Below are positions 1 through 7,820 of a DNA stretch of 56,155 bases, piece after piece. The position numbers and the translations under genes were made by a program. Numbering within the stretch: position 1 is the first letter of the stretch; every line of letters starts with the position of its first letter. The notes under the pieces are model-generated. The model was not told the DNA's origin. It ran no database searches and saw nothing but the letters and a program-made list of their open reading frames with translations. This stretch comes from Sedimenticola sp. GTDB taxonomy: Bacteria; Pseudomonadota; Gammaproteobacteria; Chromatiales; Chromatiaceae. The stretch lies in contig JALSQZ010000100.1 of the NCBI GenBank assembly GCA_026985055.1, positions 1-56,155 of the forward strand, read 5' to 3'.

Positions 1-178
1 GACTTGCAGGGCGTTCGGGCAAGCTGGGTGAAAAGATCCCGGGAAAAACCGGATAGCATGACAGGTACGAACTGTATCCAGCATAATCGTCACGCAACAT
101 GCTGTAATTCATGGTAAAAAGCCCACATTTTGCGCGTTCTGGTGAAATATGCGGGCTAGCTGATTTGAGGAGCGGAAC
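1..178. other. Region upstream of cbpA, no gene assigned
   Basis: No convincing gene is visible here. Forward frames 1 and 3 stay open from the window edge to stops near 115 and 56, so one could be the 3' end of a gene beginning outside the window, but neither tail is recognisable. The promoter of cbpA should lie in this stretch; no sigma-32-like pair as clear as the one at 1484-1510 was found. Confidence 0.4.
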
Positions 179-1138
179 GTGGAGTTCGAAGATTATTACA
201 AGATAATGGGCGTAAACCGGGATGCCACCCAGGATGAGATCAAGCGTGCCTATCGCAAGCTGGCGAGAAAGTATCACCCGGATGTCAGCAAGGAAAAAGA
301 TGCTGAAGAAAAATTCAAGCAACTGGGTGAAGCTTATGAAGTGCTCAAGGATCCGGAGAAACGCGCCGCCTACGACCAGCTAGGCAAGAACTGGAAGGCG
401 GGGCAGGATTTCAACCCGCCGCCGGACTGGGACGCCGGTTTTGAATTCAGTGGTGGCGGCTATACCGGCGGAGCGGGCGCCGATGCCTACAGTGATTTCT
501 TCGAATCCCTGTTTGGTGCGCGTGCGGGCAGTCATGCTGGCGCAGCCTCGGGTGCGGGAGGCGGCTTTCACATGCGGGGCCAGGATCATCATGCCAAGGT
601 GCTAATCGACCTCGAAGATGCCTACCATGGTGCGACTCGCAGCATTACCCTGCAGGTTCCGGAGGTGGATGCCAGTGGCCATGTGATCACGAAAAAGCGG
701 ACGCTCAATGTGCGTATCCCCAAAGGAGTGCGGCAGGGGCAGCAGATAAGGCTGGCCGGTCAGGGCGCGCCTGGAATGGGGCAGGGCGGCAATGGTGATC
801 TCTATCTTGAAATCGAATTCAGGCAGCATCCGTTCTACAAGGTCGAGGGGCGGGATGTCTATCTGGATCTTCCCGTGGCGCCCTGGGAAGCGGCGCTGGG
901 AGGGAAAATCAAGCTGCCCACTCCGGCTGGCAAGCTCGATCTGAAGATTCCGCCAGGTTCCAATACGGGCAAGAAAATGCGCCTCAAGGGCAAGGGTATT
1001 CCGGCCAGGAAGCCCGGTGATTTCTATGTGGAACTGAAGGTCATGGTGCCTCCGGCAGATTCAGACAAGGCCAAGGAACTCTATCGTCAGATGGAGAAGG
1101 AGCTGGCCTTCAATCCTCGTGCGGCTCTGGGAGTGTAA
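179..1138 (+). CDS. cbpA: DnaJ-family co-chaperone CbpA
   Basis: Co-chaperone of DnaK that in enteric bacteria also binds curved DNA in the nucleoid. The 319-residue protein has an N-terminal J domain (about residues 4-69) with the HPD tripeptide at 33-35 that stimulates Hsp70 ATPase. A Gly/Phe-rich linker (about 75-130) follows, then two C-terminal substrate-binding beta domains. It lacks the four CxxCxGxG zinc repeats of DnaJ, which makes it CbpA rather than DnaJ; the length fits. The start is GTG at 179, preceded by GAGGAG at 167-172. The modulator gene cbpM follows after three bases, the known pairing for this family, so the two are almost certainly cotranscribed. Confidence 0.93.
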   Translation: MEFEDYYKIMGVNRDATQDEIKRAYRKLARKYHPDVSKEKDAEEKFKQLGEAYEVLKDPEKRAAYDQLGKNWKAGQDFNPPPDWDAGFEFSGGGYTGGAGADAYSDFFESLFGARAGSHAGAASGAGGGFHMRGQDHHAKVLIDLEDAYHGATRSITLQVPEVDASGHVITKKRTLNVRIPKGVRQGQQIRLAGQGAPGMGQGGNGDLYLEIEFRQHPFYKVEGRDVYLDLPVAPWEAALGGKIKLPTPAGKLDLKIPPGSNTGKKMRLKGKGIPARKPGDFYVELKVMVPPADSDKAKELYRQMEKELAFNPRAALGV

Positions 1139-1141
1139 GCA

Positions 1142-1447
1142 ATGAATGATGAGATACTCAGTGGTGTTCTTCTGGATGATGATTGTTTTTTGAGTATGGC
1201 GGAGCTCAGCCGGGCCTGCTCTGCTCATGCGGAATGGGTTGTTTCTCTTGTGGAAGAGGGAATCCTGGAGCCAGATGGAAGTGATATCCGCCATTGGCAG
1301 TTCAGCGCCCCCGCATTGCGTCGTGCCCGCACCACCCGCCATTTGCAGCAGGATCTGGGGGTTAATCTTGCCGGGGCGGCCCTGGTTCTGGATCTTCTCG
1401 ATGAAATAGAGGATCTGCGCCGGCGCCTGGCCCGGCTGGAATCCTGA
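1142..1447 (+). CDS. cbpM: Chaperone modulator CbpM
   Basis: A 101-residue MerR-like helix-turn-helix protein of the CbpM family. In E. coli CbpM binds the J domain of CbpA and inhibits both its co-chaperone activity and its DNA binding. The sequence shows an N-terminal segment, a winged-helix-like core (about 17-65, with WVVSLVEEGIL and FSAPALRRA) and a C-terminal leucine/arginine-rich helix (about 80-101), as is usual for the family. It starts three bases after the cbpA stop. Identification rests on fold pattern, size and this neighbourhood. Confidence 0.88.
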   Translation: MNDEILSGVLLDDDCFLSMAELSRACSAHAEWVVSLVEEGILEPDGSDIRHWQFSAPALRRARTTRHLQQDLGVNLAGAALVLDLLDEIEDLRRRLARLES

Positions 1448-1483
1448 TTCTCGATGCCAGATGTCTCCAGCCTGTAATTTTTT

Positions 1484-1510
1484 CTTGAAAAAATATCTGT
1501 TGCCCCTATG
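1484..1510 (+). promoter_or_regulatory. Sigma-32 (heat-shock) promoter for the Hsp20 pair
   Basis: A -35 element CTTGAAA at 1484-1490 matches the sigma-32 consensus exactly. Twelve bases later CCCCTATG at 1503-1510 closely resembles the -10 consensus CCCCATNT. Spacing is inside the usual 11-16 bases. The start point would fall about 30 bases before the Hsp20 start at 1553. Heat-shock control is also what the downstream genes would lead one to expect. Confidence 0.8.
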
Positions 1511-1552
1511 TCCTTGGGTGTAGAAAGAATACAGAGTTCAGGAGGTACTGAT

Positions 1553-1978
1553 ATGTTCGGAACTACAGGTTTGTTCAATGAACTGCAGCGTATTCAGCGG
1601 GAGATGGAAGAGGTCTTCGGCTCCACTCCCTGGGCGAATGGCATTCGCTCTTCCAATACCGGGTTTCCGCCGGTGAATGTGGGTACGACCGCAGATGAAG
1701 TGGATGTGTACTTCTTTGCGCCTGGCGTCAATCCCGAGTCTTGGGATATTTCCATCCAGAACAATGTTCTCAGTGTGGCAGGTGAGCGCCGGGTCATCCG
1801 CGAGGAAGGCGCAAGCTACTATCGCAAGGAACGTTTCGATGGGGAATTCCGTCGTACTTTCAGTCTGCCAGATGACATCGATGCGGAAAAAGTGGATGCC
1901 AACTACAAGGACGGGGTGCTGCATGTAAGGCTGCAGCGCAAGGAATCCAGCAAACCGCGGCAGATCAAGGTCAACTGA
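1553..1978 (+). CDS. Small heat-shock protein, Hsp20 family (first of a pair)
   Basis: ATP-independent holdase that keeps unfolding proteins soluble. The start is the ATG at 1553, seven bases after AGGAGG at 1540-1545, giving 141 residues. An upstream in-frame ATG at 1508 is rejected because it lies inside the -10 element of the heat-shock promoter. The alpha-crystallin domain covers roughly residues 38-130 and ends in the family signature GVLHVRLQRK. The tail carries an I-x-V motif (IKV) of the kind that drives oligomer assembly. A second, divergent Hsp20 gene follows 19 bases later in the same operon. Confidence 0.92.
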   Translation: MFGTTGLFNELQRIQREMEEVFGSTPWANGIRSSNTGFPPVNVGTTADEVDVYFFAPGVNPESWDISIQNNVLSVAGERRVIREEGASYYRKERFDGEFRRTFSLPDDIDAEKVDANYKDGVLHVRLQRKESSKPRQIKVN

Positions 1979-1997
1979 GAGTCGGGAGGTAAGAGCG

Positions 1998-2396
1998 ATG
2001 ACTGACAAGACTGAATTGGCAACCAAGAACGAAACTGACATCAAGCCCGTGGCCAAGCAGAGTGAGCCGAGCATTCGCCCGGCGGTGGACATCTTCGAGG
2101 ATGAAAGTGGCATCACCCTGCACGCCGACATGCCCGGTATTTCCCGGGACCGGCTGAATGTAAAGGTGGAAGGTGAAACCCTGACCATAGACGGAGACGC
2201 GCAGATCCCCGTGCCGGAAGGCATGGAGCCTCTCTACGCCGACGTGCGAGCCACTCATTATCAGCGCAGCTTTACCCTGAGCAGCGAGATGGACACCGAC
2301 AAGGTAGAGGCCAGCCTCAATCATGGTGTGCTGACATTGCGCATTCCCAAACGGGAAGAGCACAAGCCGCGCAAGATCGAGGTCAAGGTAGGCTGA
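1998..2396 (+). CDS. Small heat-shock protein, Hsp20 family (second of a pair)
   Basis: A 132-residue Hsp20 with an alpha-crystallin domain at about residues 30-125, the GVLTLRIPKRE signature and a C-terminal I-x-V motif (IEV). Its N-terminal arm is polar and short (KTELATKNETDIKPVAK), unlike the Trp/Phe-containing arm of its neighbour. The two are therefore paralogues of different classes and may form mixed oligomers (inference). GGGAGGT at 1984-1990 serves ATG 1998. A strong terminator follows. Confidence 0.92.
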   Translation: MTDKTELATKNETDIKPVAKQSEPSIRPAVDIFEDESGITLHADMPGISRDRLNVKVEGETLTIDGDAQIPVPEGMEPLYADVRATHYQRSFTLSSEMDTDKVEASLNHGVLTLRIPKREEHKPRKIEVKVG

Positions 2397-2423
2397 TTTA
2401 CCCCCAACGATCCCCAAGGGATC

Positions 2424-2459
2424 AGGCGCAACATCTTTATCAGGTGTTGCGCCTTTTTT
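2424..2459 (+). terminator. Rho-independent terminator of the Hsp20 operon
   Basis: A ten-base-pair stem, AGGCGCAACA (2424-2433) with TGTTGCGCCT (2445-2454), has an 11-base loop and is followed by a run of T to 2459. It lies 28 bases after the second Hsp20 stop. Confidence 0.9.
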
Positions 2460-2582
2460 ATCGGGGACAATTCCCTCGATAAGCCCTGAATCCGTCATGG
2501 GTTCTCACCGAGTCCGTAACAAACGGGATATTCATTGGTGATACCCGAGTAACAGGGTTTCGCAGTCTGTACTTCAGGGGAT

Positions 2583-2727
2583 CTCGAAAAATTCCTTGGA
2601 TGGAATTTTTCTCGTCGCAAAGAGAAAAGGCGATTTCCTCTTTGCACACATTTTCAATCACTTGTGGTGATCGAAAATGGTGGGACATCCCTGCCCCACT
2701 CGGGCATCTCGATTTTTCGAGATGCCC
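2583..2727 (-). repeat. Five-hairpin dispersed repeat, copy A (complete)
   Basis: Complete copy of the dispersed element, inverted relative to copies at 25792 and 30814. Read on the minus strand it begins with an 11-bp hairpin (arms GGGCATCTCGA and TCGAGATGCCC). Next come a short hairpin with right arm TGTCCC, a 13-14-bp hairpin (CATTTTCGATCAC with GTGATTGAAAATG), a hairpin built on CAAAGAGG and CTCTTTG, and a last one (GAAAAATTCC with GGAATTTTTC). It sits between the Hsp20 terminator and pyrC, ending 67 bases before the pyrC start. The stretch 2460-2580 beside it shows no recognisable feature. Confidence 0.9.
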
Positions 2728-2794
2728 TTCATCTGGCTCAGGCATACATGGGAATTCGCGGTAGAATGGGGCAAGACCAATATTCGGGATAACC

Positions 2795-3835
2795 ATGTCC
2801 ATGAGTGAAAAAATCAGTCTTGTCCGTCCGGACGACTGGCATTTGCATCTGCGTGATGGCGATGTGCTGGCCGATATTCTGCCTCATACAGCGGCCCGTT
2901 TCGGGCGGGCTATTGTCATGCCCAATCTCAAGCCTCCCGTGACTACGGTGGAGCAGGCGCGAGACTACCGCCAGCGCATCCTGGATGCTCTGCCGGCAAG
3001 GTCGGATTTTGAACCGCTCATGACCCTGTACCTCACGGACAACACGACTCCAGAGGAAATACGCAAGGCCAGACGATCCGGCTTCATTCATGCAGTGAAA
3101 TACTATCCGGCTGGCGCCACCACCAATTCCGATTCGGGAGTAACGGATATCCAGGCTGTTCACGCGGTATTGGAGAGCATGGCGGAGGAGGGCTTGCCTT
3201 TACTGGTGCATGGGGAGATCACGGATCCTGCAGTGGATGTATTCGACCGGGAAGCGGTGTTCATTGAGCGAGTATTGTTGCCATTGCTTGCCAGGATTCC
3301 TGCCCTGAAGATTGTTTTCGAACATATCACCACTGCTGATGCGGTGGACCTGGTGCGGCAGACGCCGGAACGCCTGGGCGCCACCATTACTCCGCAACAT
3401 CTTATGATGAATCGCAATGCGATTTTTCAGGGGGGTATCAATCCGCATCATTATTGTCTGCCGGTGCTAAAGCGTGAAGAGCATCGTCAGGCTCTGGTCA
3501 GTGCCGCCACCAGTGGTGATCCGCGTTTCTTCCTTGGTACTGACAGCGCCCCGCATCCCCGTACCGCCAAGGAGAGCGCTTGTGGTTGCGCGGGGATGTA
3601 CAGCGCCCATGCCGCCATCGAGTTCTATGCCCAGGTGTTTGACGAGGCGGGAGCGCTGGACAGGCTGGAAGGGTTTGCGTCTTTCCATGGTGCGGATTTT
3701 TACGGACTGCCACGCAACACGGATCGTATTAGCCTGATGCGTGAAGCATGGAAGGTTCCTGAAATACTCCGCTTTGGCAAACAGGAACTGGTTCCTCTCG
3801 GAGCGGGAGAGGTGCTGTCCTGGCGTTTGCTCTGA
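2795..3835 (+). CDS. pyrC: Dihydroorotase (PyrC, type II)
   Basis: Third enzyme of pyrimidine synthesis: reversible cyclisation of carbamoyl-aspartate to dihydroorotate in the cytoplasm. The 346-residue length is normal for the type II enzyme. Metal ligands are visible: HLHLR at residues 16-20, the carboxylated lysine in AVKYYPAGATTNS (Lys102), the histidine of LLVHGE, the histidine-bearing TPQHL segment and the catalytic Asp of LGTDSAPH. Two in-frame ATGs (2795 and 2801) compete and neither has a strong ribosome site; the upstream one is kept. The gene stands alone, with a terminator just after it. Confidence 0.96.
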   Translation: MSMSEKISLVRPDDWHLHLRDGDVLADILPHTAARFGRAIVMPNLKPPVTTVEQARDYRQRILDALPARSDFEPLMTLYLTDNTTPEEIRKARRSGFIHAVKYYPAGATTNSDSGVTDIQAVHAVLESMAEEGLPLLVHGEITDPAVDVFDREAVFIERVLLPLLARIPALKIVFEHITTADAVDLVRQTPERLGATITPQHLMMNRNAIFQGGINPHHYCLPVLKREEHRQALVSAATSGDPRFFLGTDSAPHPRTAKESACGCAGMYSAHAAIEFYAQVFDEAGALDRLEGFASFHGADFYGLPRNTDRISLMREAWKVPEILRFGKQELVPLGAGEVLSWRLL

Positions 3836-3847
3836 GGTTCTGACAGA

Positions 3848-3874
3848 AAAACCGGCCCAATGGGAGCCGGTTTT
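3848..3874. terminator. Bidirectional terminator between pyrC and the convergent gene
   Basis: AAAACCGGC (3848-3856) pairs with GCCGGTTTT (3866-3874) around a nine-base loop. The A and T ends of the stem supply a U tract in either direction, so it can serve pyrC and the convergent gene ending at 3897. Confidence 0.8.
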
Positions 3875-3896
3875 CCGTCAGGTGGAAGATGGCTGC

Positions 3897-5351
3897 TTAT
3901 TCGCTTCGCTTGTTTGCCAGCCAGAGCGCCTCGTTTCCCTGAAAGCCCCAGTGCAGAACACCGTTTTCATCGATGATGCCGCATTCTCCGGTGCACAGGG
4001 ATTCAGCTGCATCGATGGGCGTAGGTTGTCCGCCGGTATCAATATGGAAGTCGTGAGAAGTATTCATATCCACGATGACATTGTTGAATTCCGAGTTGTC
4101 TATGTAACCATTGGTGATGCGGAAAGGGCGATCCAGTTTGTCATAAGCAACGGTATCGCTCACCATGGTCTGGTCGAAACGATGAAAATCGCACAAGGTA
4201 TCGTTGCTTGCATCCGAGATTCTGATCTCCTTGTTTTCGAAGCGACTGTCGATTGCAGTCAGGCAACCGCGATACTGGTCAATGGATGGCGTTGCGCCTT
4301 TTTCGGAAATGACCGAATTGAAGATGGTTGTCTGGTAGACAGCATCGGACTTGCTTACTTCCAGGTTTGTCCCGCCACGGTTTACATTGATCAGGGTCAG
4401 ATATTGGGTTCTTCCCCGTATGACCTGATAGCCTGGGTCGTACACATTGACGTCTCCGCGATTTATGGTGAGATTCTTGATGGTGATGTTCTCACTGTTG
4501 GTTTGCGGATATCCGTTTGTGGTGCCGAACAGAGCCAGCTCGTTGCATGTTCCAAGACAATCGGATATCACCGCACCATTGAAGTCAATGCTGATGCTGA
4601 CACCGGGGCCGGAGGAAAAGCCGTCAGAATCCAGAGCCAGGGTGATCATGGTCGGTATTGCTGAGGGCAGGTCGTTCTGTCGCCACAGATAGTTATAGAC
4701 CGCTTTTGGCGCAATGGAGTAACTGCCTGGCTGTTTGATGGTGTAAGGCAGTTGAGTGACCAGGGTGGTTTTGGGGTTTGCGTTCGGATCGTTGTCGATA
4801 TCCGTTGGCGGTTGACTGTCCGGTGGCATTTGACTCAGCAGACTGCCGTCGGCATCACTGCCGGTATTGCCGTCGGTCATATGTGCATCATCAGTGTCGT
4901 CCGGAGTTCCCGGAGTGCCGGTTGAGTCATCGCTTCCCTGTGGAGGTTGTGCATCCGGTGGCATCTGCGTCAGCAGGCTGTTGTCAGCGTCATTGCTGCC
5001 AGCATCACTGCCTGTGCTATCTGTCATGTCCTGCGTATCATCTGCATTGACCTGGCTGTCATCGCCGGACGGTGGCATTACGGCAATACCGTCACTATCT
5101 GTTTCGGTAGCGTCTACAGCGCCGCCATCTGCCGGGCCGCCATCGCCACCGGCATTGCTGTCCACATAAGGGAGGGGGGAGGGCGTGAAGGCAAGCGAGG
5201 CCTGATCCGGAGTGCCGTCAGCACCTGAATTTTCGTTTGTCGCCGGAGCCGGTGCAGATCCCGTAGCAGTAGCGTCGCCGGCTTGCGCCATCAGTGTATC
5301 CGTACTCATTACCAGGGCCAGAATGCCTGGTAGCAGCATATATCTCTTCAT
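3897..5351 (-). CDS. Secreted protein with acidic repeats and a beta-helix-like C-terminal half
   Basis: Unrecognised protein of 484 residues. The start at 5351 is chosen because AGGAG (5358-5362) lies six bases upstream; an in-frame ATG 18 bases earlier lacks a site. A signal peptide covers about residues 1-23. Residues 24-200 are low-complexity, very rich in Asp, Ser, Thr, Gly and Pro, with two near copies of SLL(T/S)QMPPD(A/S)QPP separated by Asp/Gly/Thr-rich spacers. From about residue 200 (TQLPYTIKQPGSYSIAP) the sequence becomes folded-looking. Short strands such as ENITIKNLTINRGDVNV and TQYLTLINVNRGG suggest a right-handed parallel beta-helix. Probably periplasmic or exported. No substrate can be named. 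Confidence 0.75.
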   Translation of the reverse strand: MKRYMLLPGILALVMSTDTLMAQAGDATATGSAPAPATNENSGADGTPDQASLAFTPSPLPYVDSNAGGDGGPADGGAVDATETDSDGIAVMPPSGDDSQVNADDTQDMTDSTGSDAGSNDADNSLLTQMPPDAQPPQGSDDSTGTPGTPDDTDDAHMTDGNTGSDADGSLLSQMPPDSQPPTDIDNDPNANPKTTLVTQLPYTIKQPGSYSIAPKAVYNYLWRQNDLPSAIPTMITLALDSDGFSSGPGVSISIDFNGAVISDCLGTCNELALFGTTNGYPQTNSENITIKNLTINRGDVNVYDPGYQVIRGRTQYLTLINVNRGGTNLEVSKSDAVYQTTIFNSVISEKGATPSIDQYRGCLTAIDSRFENKEIRISDASNDTLCDFHRFDQTMVSDTVAYDKLDRPFRITNGYIDNSEFNNVIVDMNTSHDFHIDTGGQPTPIDAAESLCTGECGIIDENGVLHWGFQGNEALWLANKRSE

Positions 5352-5459
5352 TGTAGTCTCCTGCAACATGACATGAGGGTGCAGCTTGTTGCTGCGTCGT
5401 TTCTTTCACGTCTTGTGCATCGGCACCGGGGAGCGGCACTTAATGAAGATCGGAGGCAA

Positions 5460-5479
5460 ATCCGCATTTGCATGCGGAT
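5460..5479. repeat. Short inverted repeat upstream of the acidic-repeat protein
   Basis: ATCCGCA (5460-5466) and TGCGGAT (5473-5479) flank six bases, about 110 bases upstream of the minus-strand start at 5351. It could be an operator or part of a promoter region, but no regulator is implied. Otherwise 5352-5573 shows nothing. Confidence 0.35.
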
Positions 5480-5573
5480 AATGTGAGGTGGGTCACGTTA
5501 TACTCCCGGGGCGATCTGGTGGAGCAGCTGCCATTATCCTGATAAGGAGGGCGGGGAGTGAAGCTTGCAGAAA

Positions 5574-5975
5574 TCAGCGGGATATATCCGCCAACATTTC
5601 TTTGGCCAGTTTTTCCATTCTTTCCAGACTGGAATCGGATTTTTGCAGAAACTCGCTGTCGTAATGTTTGGGATCAGCCCAGTGTTTTCCCTTGATCTGG
5701 CAGCGCTTGGCCAGTTTTTCCAGCCCCAGATCTTCGAGACTGAACCCGAGTTCTGTCCACAACAGGGACAGATGACGCTCCATGCGGTGATCCCGCGAGC
5801 CGGTATCATTCAGTTGCCGAATATAGACAGCAGTTTCCCGTGCTGCGGTGATGACTTGTCTCAGGGCCTGTTTGGATTCCTGCTTCCTGACCGTCTTGGC
5901 GCGGCGCAGATTGGCCAGCCAGCGTGATCCATGGCTGAAAAGTTCGCTGAGAGCCTTGCTGGTAATCGGGTGCAT
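5574..5975 (-). CDS. Small charged helical protein, unknown
   Basis: A 133-residue basic, mainly helical cytoplasmic protein that I do not recognise. It has no signal peptide or membrane segment. Charged helices dominate (LANLRRAKTVRKQESKQ, SSLERMEKLAKEMLADIS) with an aromatic patch in the middle (SLLWTELGF, KHWADPKHYDS). It lies 81 bases downstream of the SulP gene on the same strand and could be the last gene of that transcript. No clear ribosome site precedes ATG 5975, so the start is uncertain. Codon use and the lack of a competing frame favour a real gene. Confidence 0.6.
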   Translation of the reverse strand: MHPITSKALSELFSHGSRWLANLRRAKTVRKQESKQALRQVITAARETAVYIRQLNDTGSRDHRMERHLSLLWTELGFSLEDLGLEKLAKRCQIKGKHWADPKHYDSEFLQKSDSSLERMEKLAKEMLADISR

Positions 5976-6056
5976 GTGTTTTCCGGAGGGGGTTTCTCCC
6001 CGGATGCTCGCATGAAAGAAGACAGGGTTTCAACAACCGGTTGGGAATCTCAATTT

Positions 6057-7820
6057 TTACGGCTTGTCTTTGTCCGGTTCCAGGCATTCCCGGAATATAC
6101 GCGTGACACAGGTTTCGCAACGTTGCTTGTCCAGGCGTGTGTAGATTCCGGCAATTGCTTCGGGTTTGGTTTCAAAGAACTGGGCCGGACCAATTTCACG
6201 TATGAAGCCGCCCTGAGCCATGAATTGCCAGACTTTTGCCTTCATGCCGCAAAAATAGAGGTTGCCGCCTTTTTCCTGCAGGGAATGAGCCTGATGTACA
6301 AGCATTTCAGCGCCAGCCACGTCGATGAAATTTACGCCGGAAAGCACCAGGAGAATATGTTTGATGCCCTGCTTTTCCGAGATATCCATCAGCTTCGCTT
6401 CGATATGGTTGACAGATCCAAAATAAATGGACATGTCTATGCGCAATATCTTTATCTGTGGACACTGGGCTACGGGTTTGGTCTCGATATTGATCAACTT
6501 GCTCTTGGCGTTGTCCCTGTCCGGAGCCAGGGTAACTATATCCGGATGGGATGTTCTGTTGAGGAAAATGACCAGGGAAAGCAGTACGCCCATATAGATG
6601 GCAAATTCCAGTTCAAGAAACAGGGTGGCAAAAAAAGTGGTGAGAAGAATGCCGGTTTCTGCAGCACTGGCCTTTACCAACACTTTGATCTGATGAAATT
6701 CGATAAGATTCCATGCCACCAAAAGAATTACACCCCCCATGGCAGCAACTGGAATGTAGGCGGTAAGTGGAGCAATCAACAATACGATTAGCATCAGCAG
6801 CACAGCTGCAAAAATCGCTGACATGGGAGTAACTGCACCAGCTGTATAATTGATTCCGGAACGTGTAAAAGAACCAGAGCCGGCATAACTGGAGAAGAAA
6901 CTGCCCACCATATTGGACAGGCCCTGTCCGATGAACTCCTGATTGGAATCGATCATCTGGTGTGATTTCGTAGCAACGGCACGAGAGATGGATACGGCTT
7001 CTATCAATGCCAGGAGTGCTACCGCAAAGGCTTCAGGGGCCAGTTCCTGGATCGTGGAAAGTGAAAGATCAGGTTTGGACAAAGGAGGTAAATGCGATGG
7101 TATCTGGGGTACCAGAGTGACGCCGTGTTCTGCTGCGCCAAGTACCAGCGCAACCAGGCTGCCCACGACCAGGGCTATGAGCAGATGAGGCAGTTTTGGG
7201 GAGATCTTCCGAACAAGGATTGCAGTAACCAAGGTGGTCATCGCGATGATGAATACATACCAGTTGATATCCCCAATGTTATGGAATATATCCAGCCAGG
7301 TATTGGCGAATGATTCTCCTCTGGGTATATGCACGCCCAGTACGTGCTTGACCTGGCTGGTGGCAATGAGAATCGCCGCACCTGCGGTAAAGCCCACCAC
7401 TACAGTATGCGAAACGAAGTTCACCAAAGTTCCCAGTCGTGCCAGGCCAAAGCCAAACTCATAGGCTCCAGCGATAAAGGTCAATGTCAGTGCCATCTGG
7501 ATGAATTCCGGTGAGCCCGGTTCGGCATAGCGACTGATGGAAGAGAAGACCACTATGGATATGGCTGTCGTAGGCCCGGATATGAGATGCCGGGACGAGC
7601 CGAACAAGGCCGCAATGATCGGCGTAACCATGGCAGTGTACAGGCCATATTCCGGTGGCAAACCCGCGATGGTTGCAAAGGCAATGCCTTGAGGAAGCAC
7701 AATGATGGCGCCGGTCAGTCCGGCCATAAAGTCCCTTTTCAGGGTTTCCGGAGTAACCATTTCCCACCATTGGAGGAAAGGCAGAAATGTTTTGATTCGT
7801 TGGGTGAAGTTCATTGGCAT
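6057..7820 (-). CDS. SulP family anion permease with STAS domain
   Basis: A 587-residue inner-membrane transporter of the SulP (SLC26) family, which carries sulfate, bicarbonate or related anions. An N-terminal SulP core of about 10-14 membrane helices opens with GLTGAIIVLPQGIAFATIAGLPPEYGLY-type signatures (about residues 34-61). A cytoplasmic STAS domain follows at about 445-555 (LLVLSGVNFIDVAGAEML). The C-terminus carries a cysteine cluster, CETCVTRIFREC, that could bind a metal or be redox active (inference). The start codon ATG 7820 overlaps the stop of the upstream SLC13 gene (TGATG), so translation is coupled; ATG 7814 is an alternative. Substrate cannot be told from sequence, though pairing with an SLC13 carrier points to sulfate. 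Confidence 0.9.
   Translation of the reverse strand: MPMNFTQRIKTFLPFLQWWEMVTPETLKRDFMAGLTGAIIVLPQGIAFATIAGLPPEYGLYTAMVTPIIAALFGSSRHLISGPTTAISIVVFSSISRYAEPGSPEFIQMALTLTFIAGAYEFGFGLARLGTLVNFVSHTVVVGFTAGAAILIATSQVKHVLGVHIPRGESFANTWLDIFHNIGDINWYVFIIAMTTLVTAILVRKISPKLPHLLIALVVGSLVALVLGAAEHGVTLVPQIPSHLPPLSKPDLSLSTIQELAPEAFAVALLALIEAVSISRAVATKSHQMIDSNQEFIGQGLSNMVGSFFSSYAGSGSFTRSGINYTAGAVTPMSAIFAAVLLMLIVLLIAPLTAYIPVAAMGGVILLVAWNLIEFHQIKVLVKASAAETGILLTTFFATLFLELEFAIYMGVLLSLVIFLNRTSHPDIVTLAPDRDNAKSKLINIETKPVAQCPQIKILRIDMSIYFGSVNHIEAKLMDISEKQGIKHILLVLSGVNFIDVAGAEMLVHQAHSLQEKGGNLYFCGMKAKVWQFMAQGGFIREIGPAQFFETKPEAIAGIYTRLDKQRCETCVTRIFRECLEPDKDKP

Noticed and set aside
1508..1552. Upstream start for the first Hsp20
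   Set aside because: The ATG is part of the sigma-32 -10 element; AGGAGG points to ATG 1553.
2458..2802. Open frame across repeat copy A (and similar ones at 30482-30913 and 30853-31218)
   Set aside because: The translations repeat the same motif in each copy because the hairpin element is low in stops; there is no ribosome site and the frames overlap real genes.
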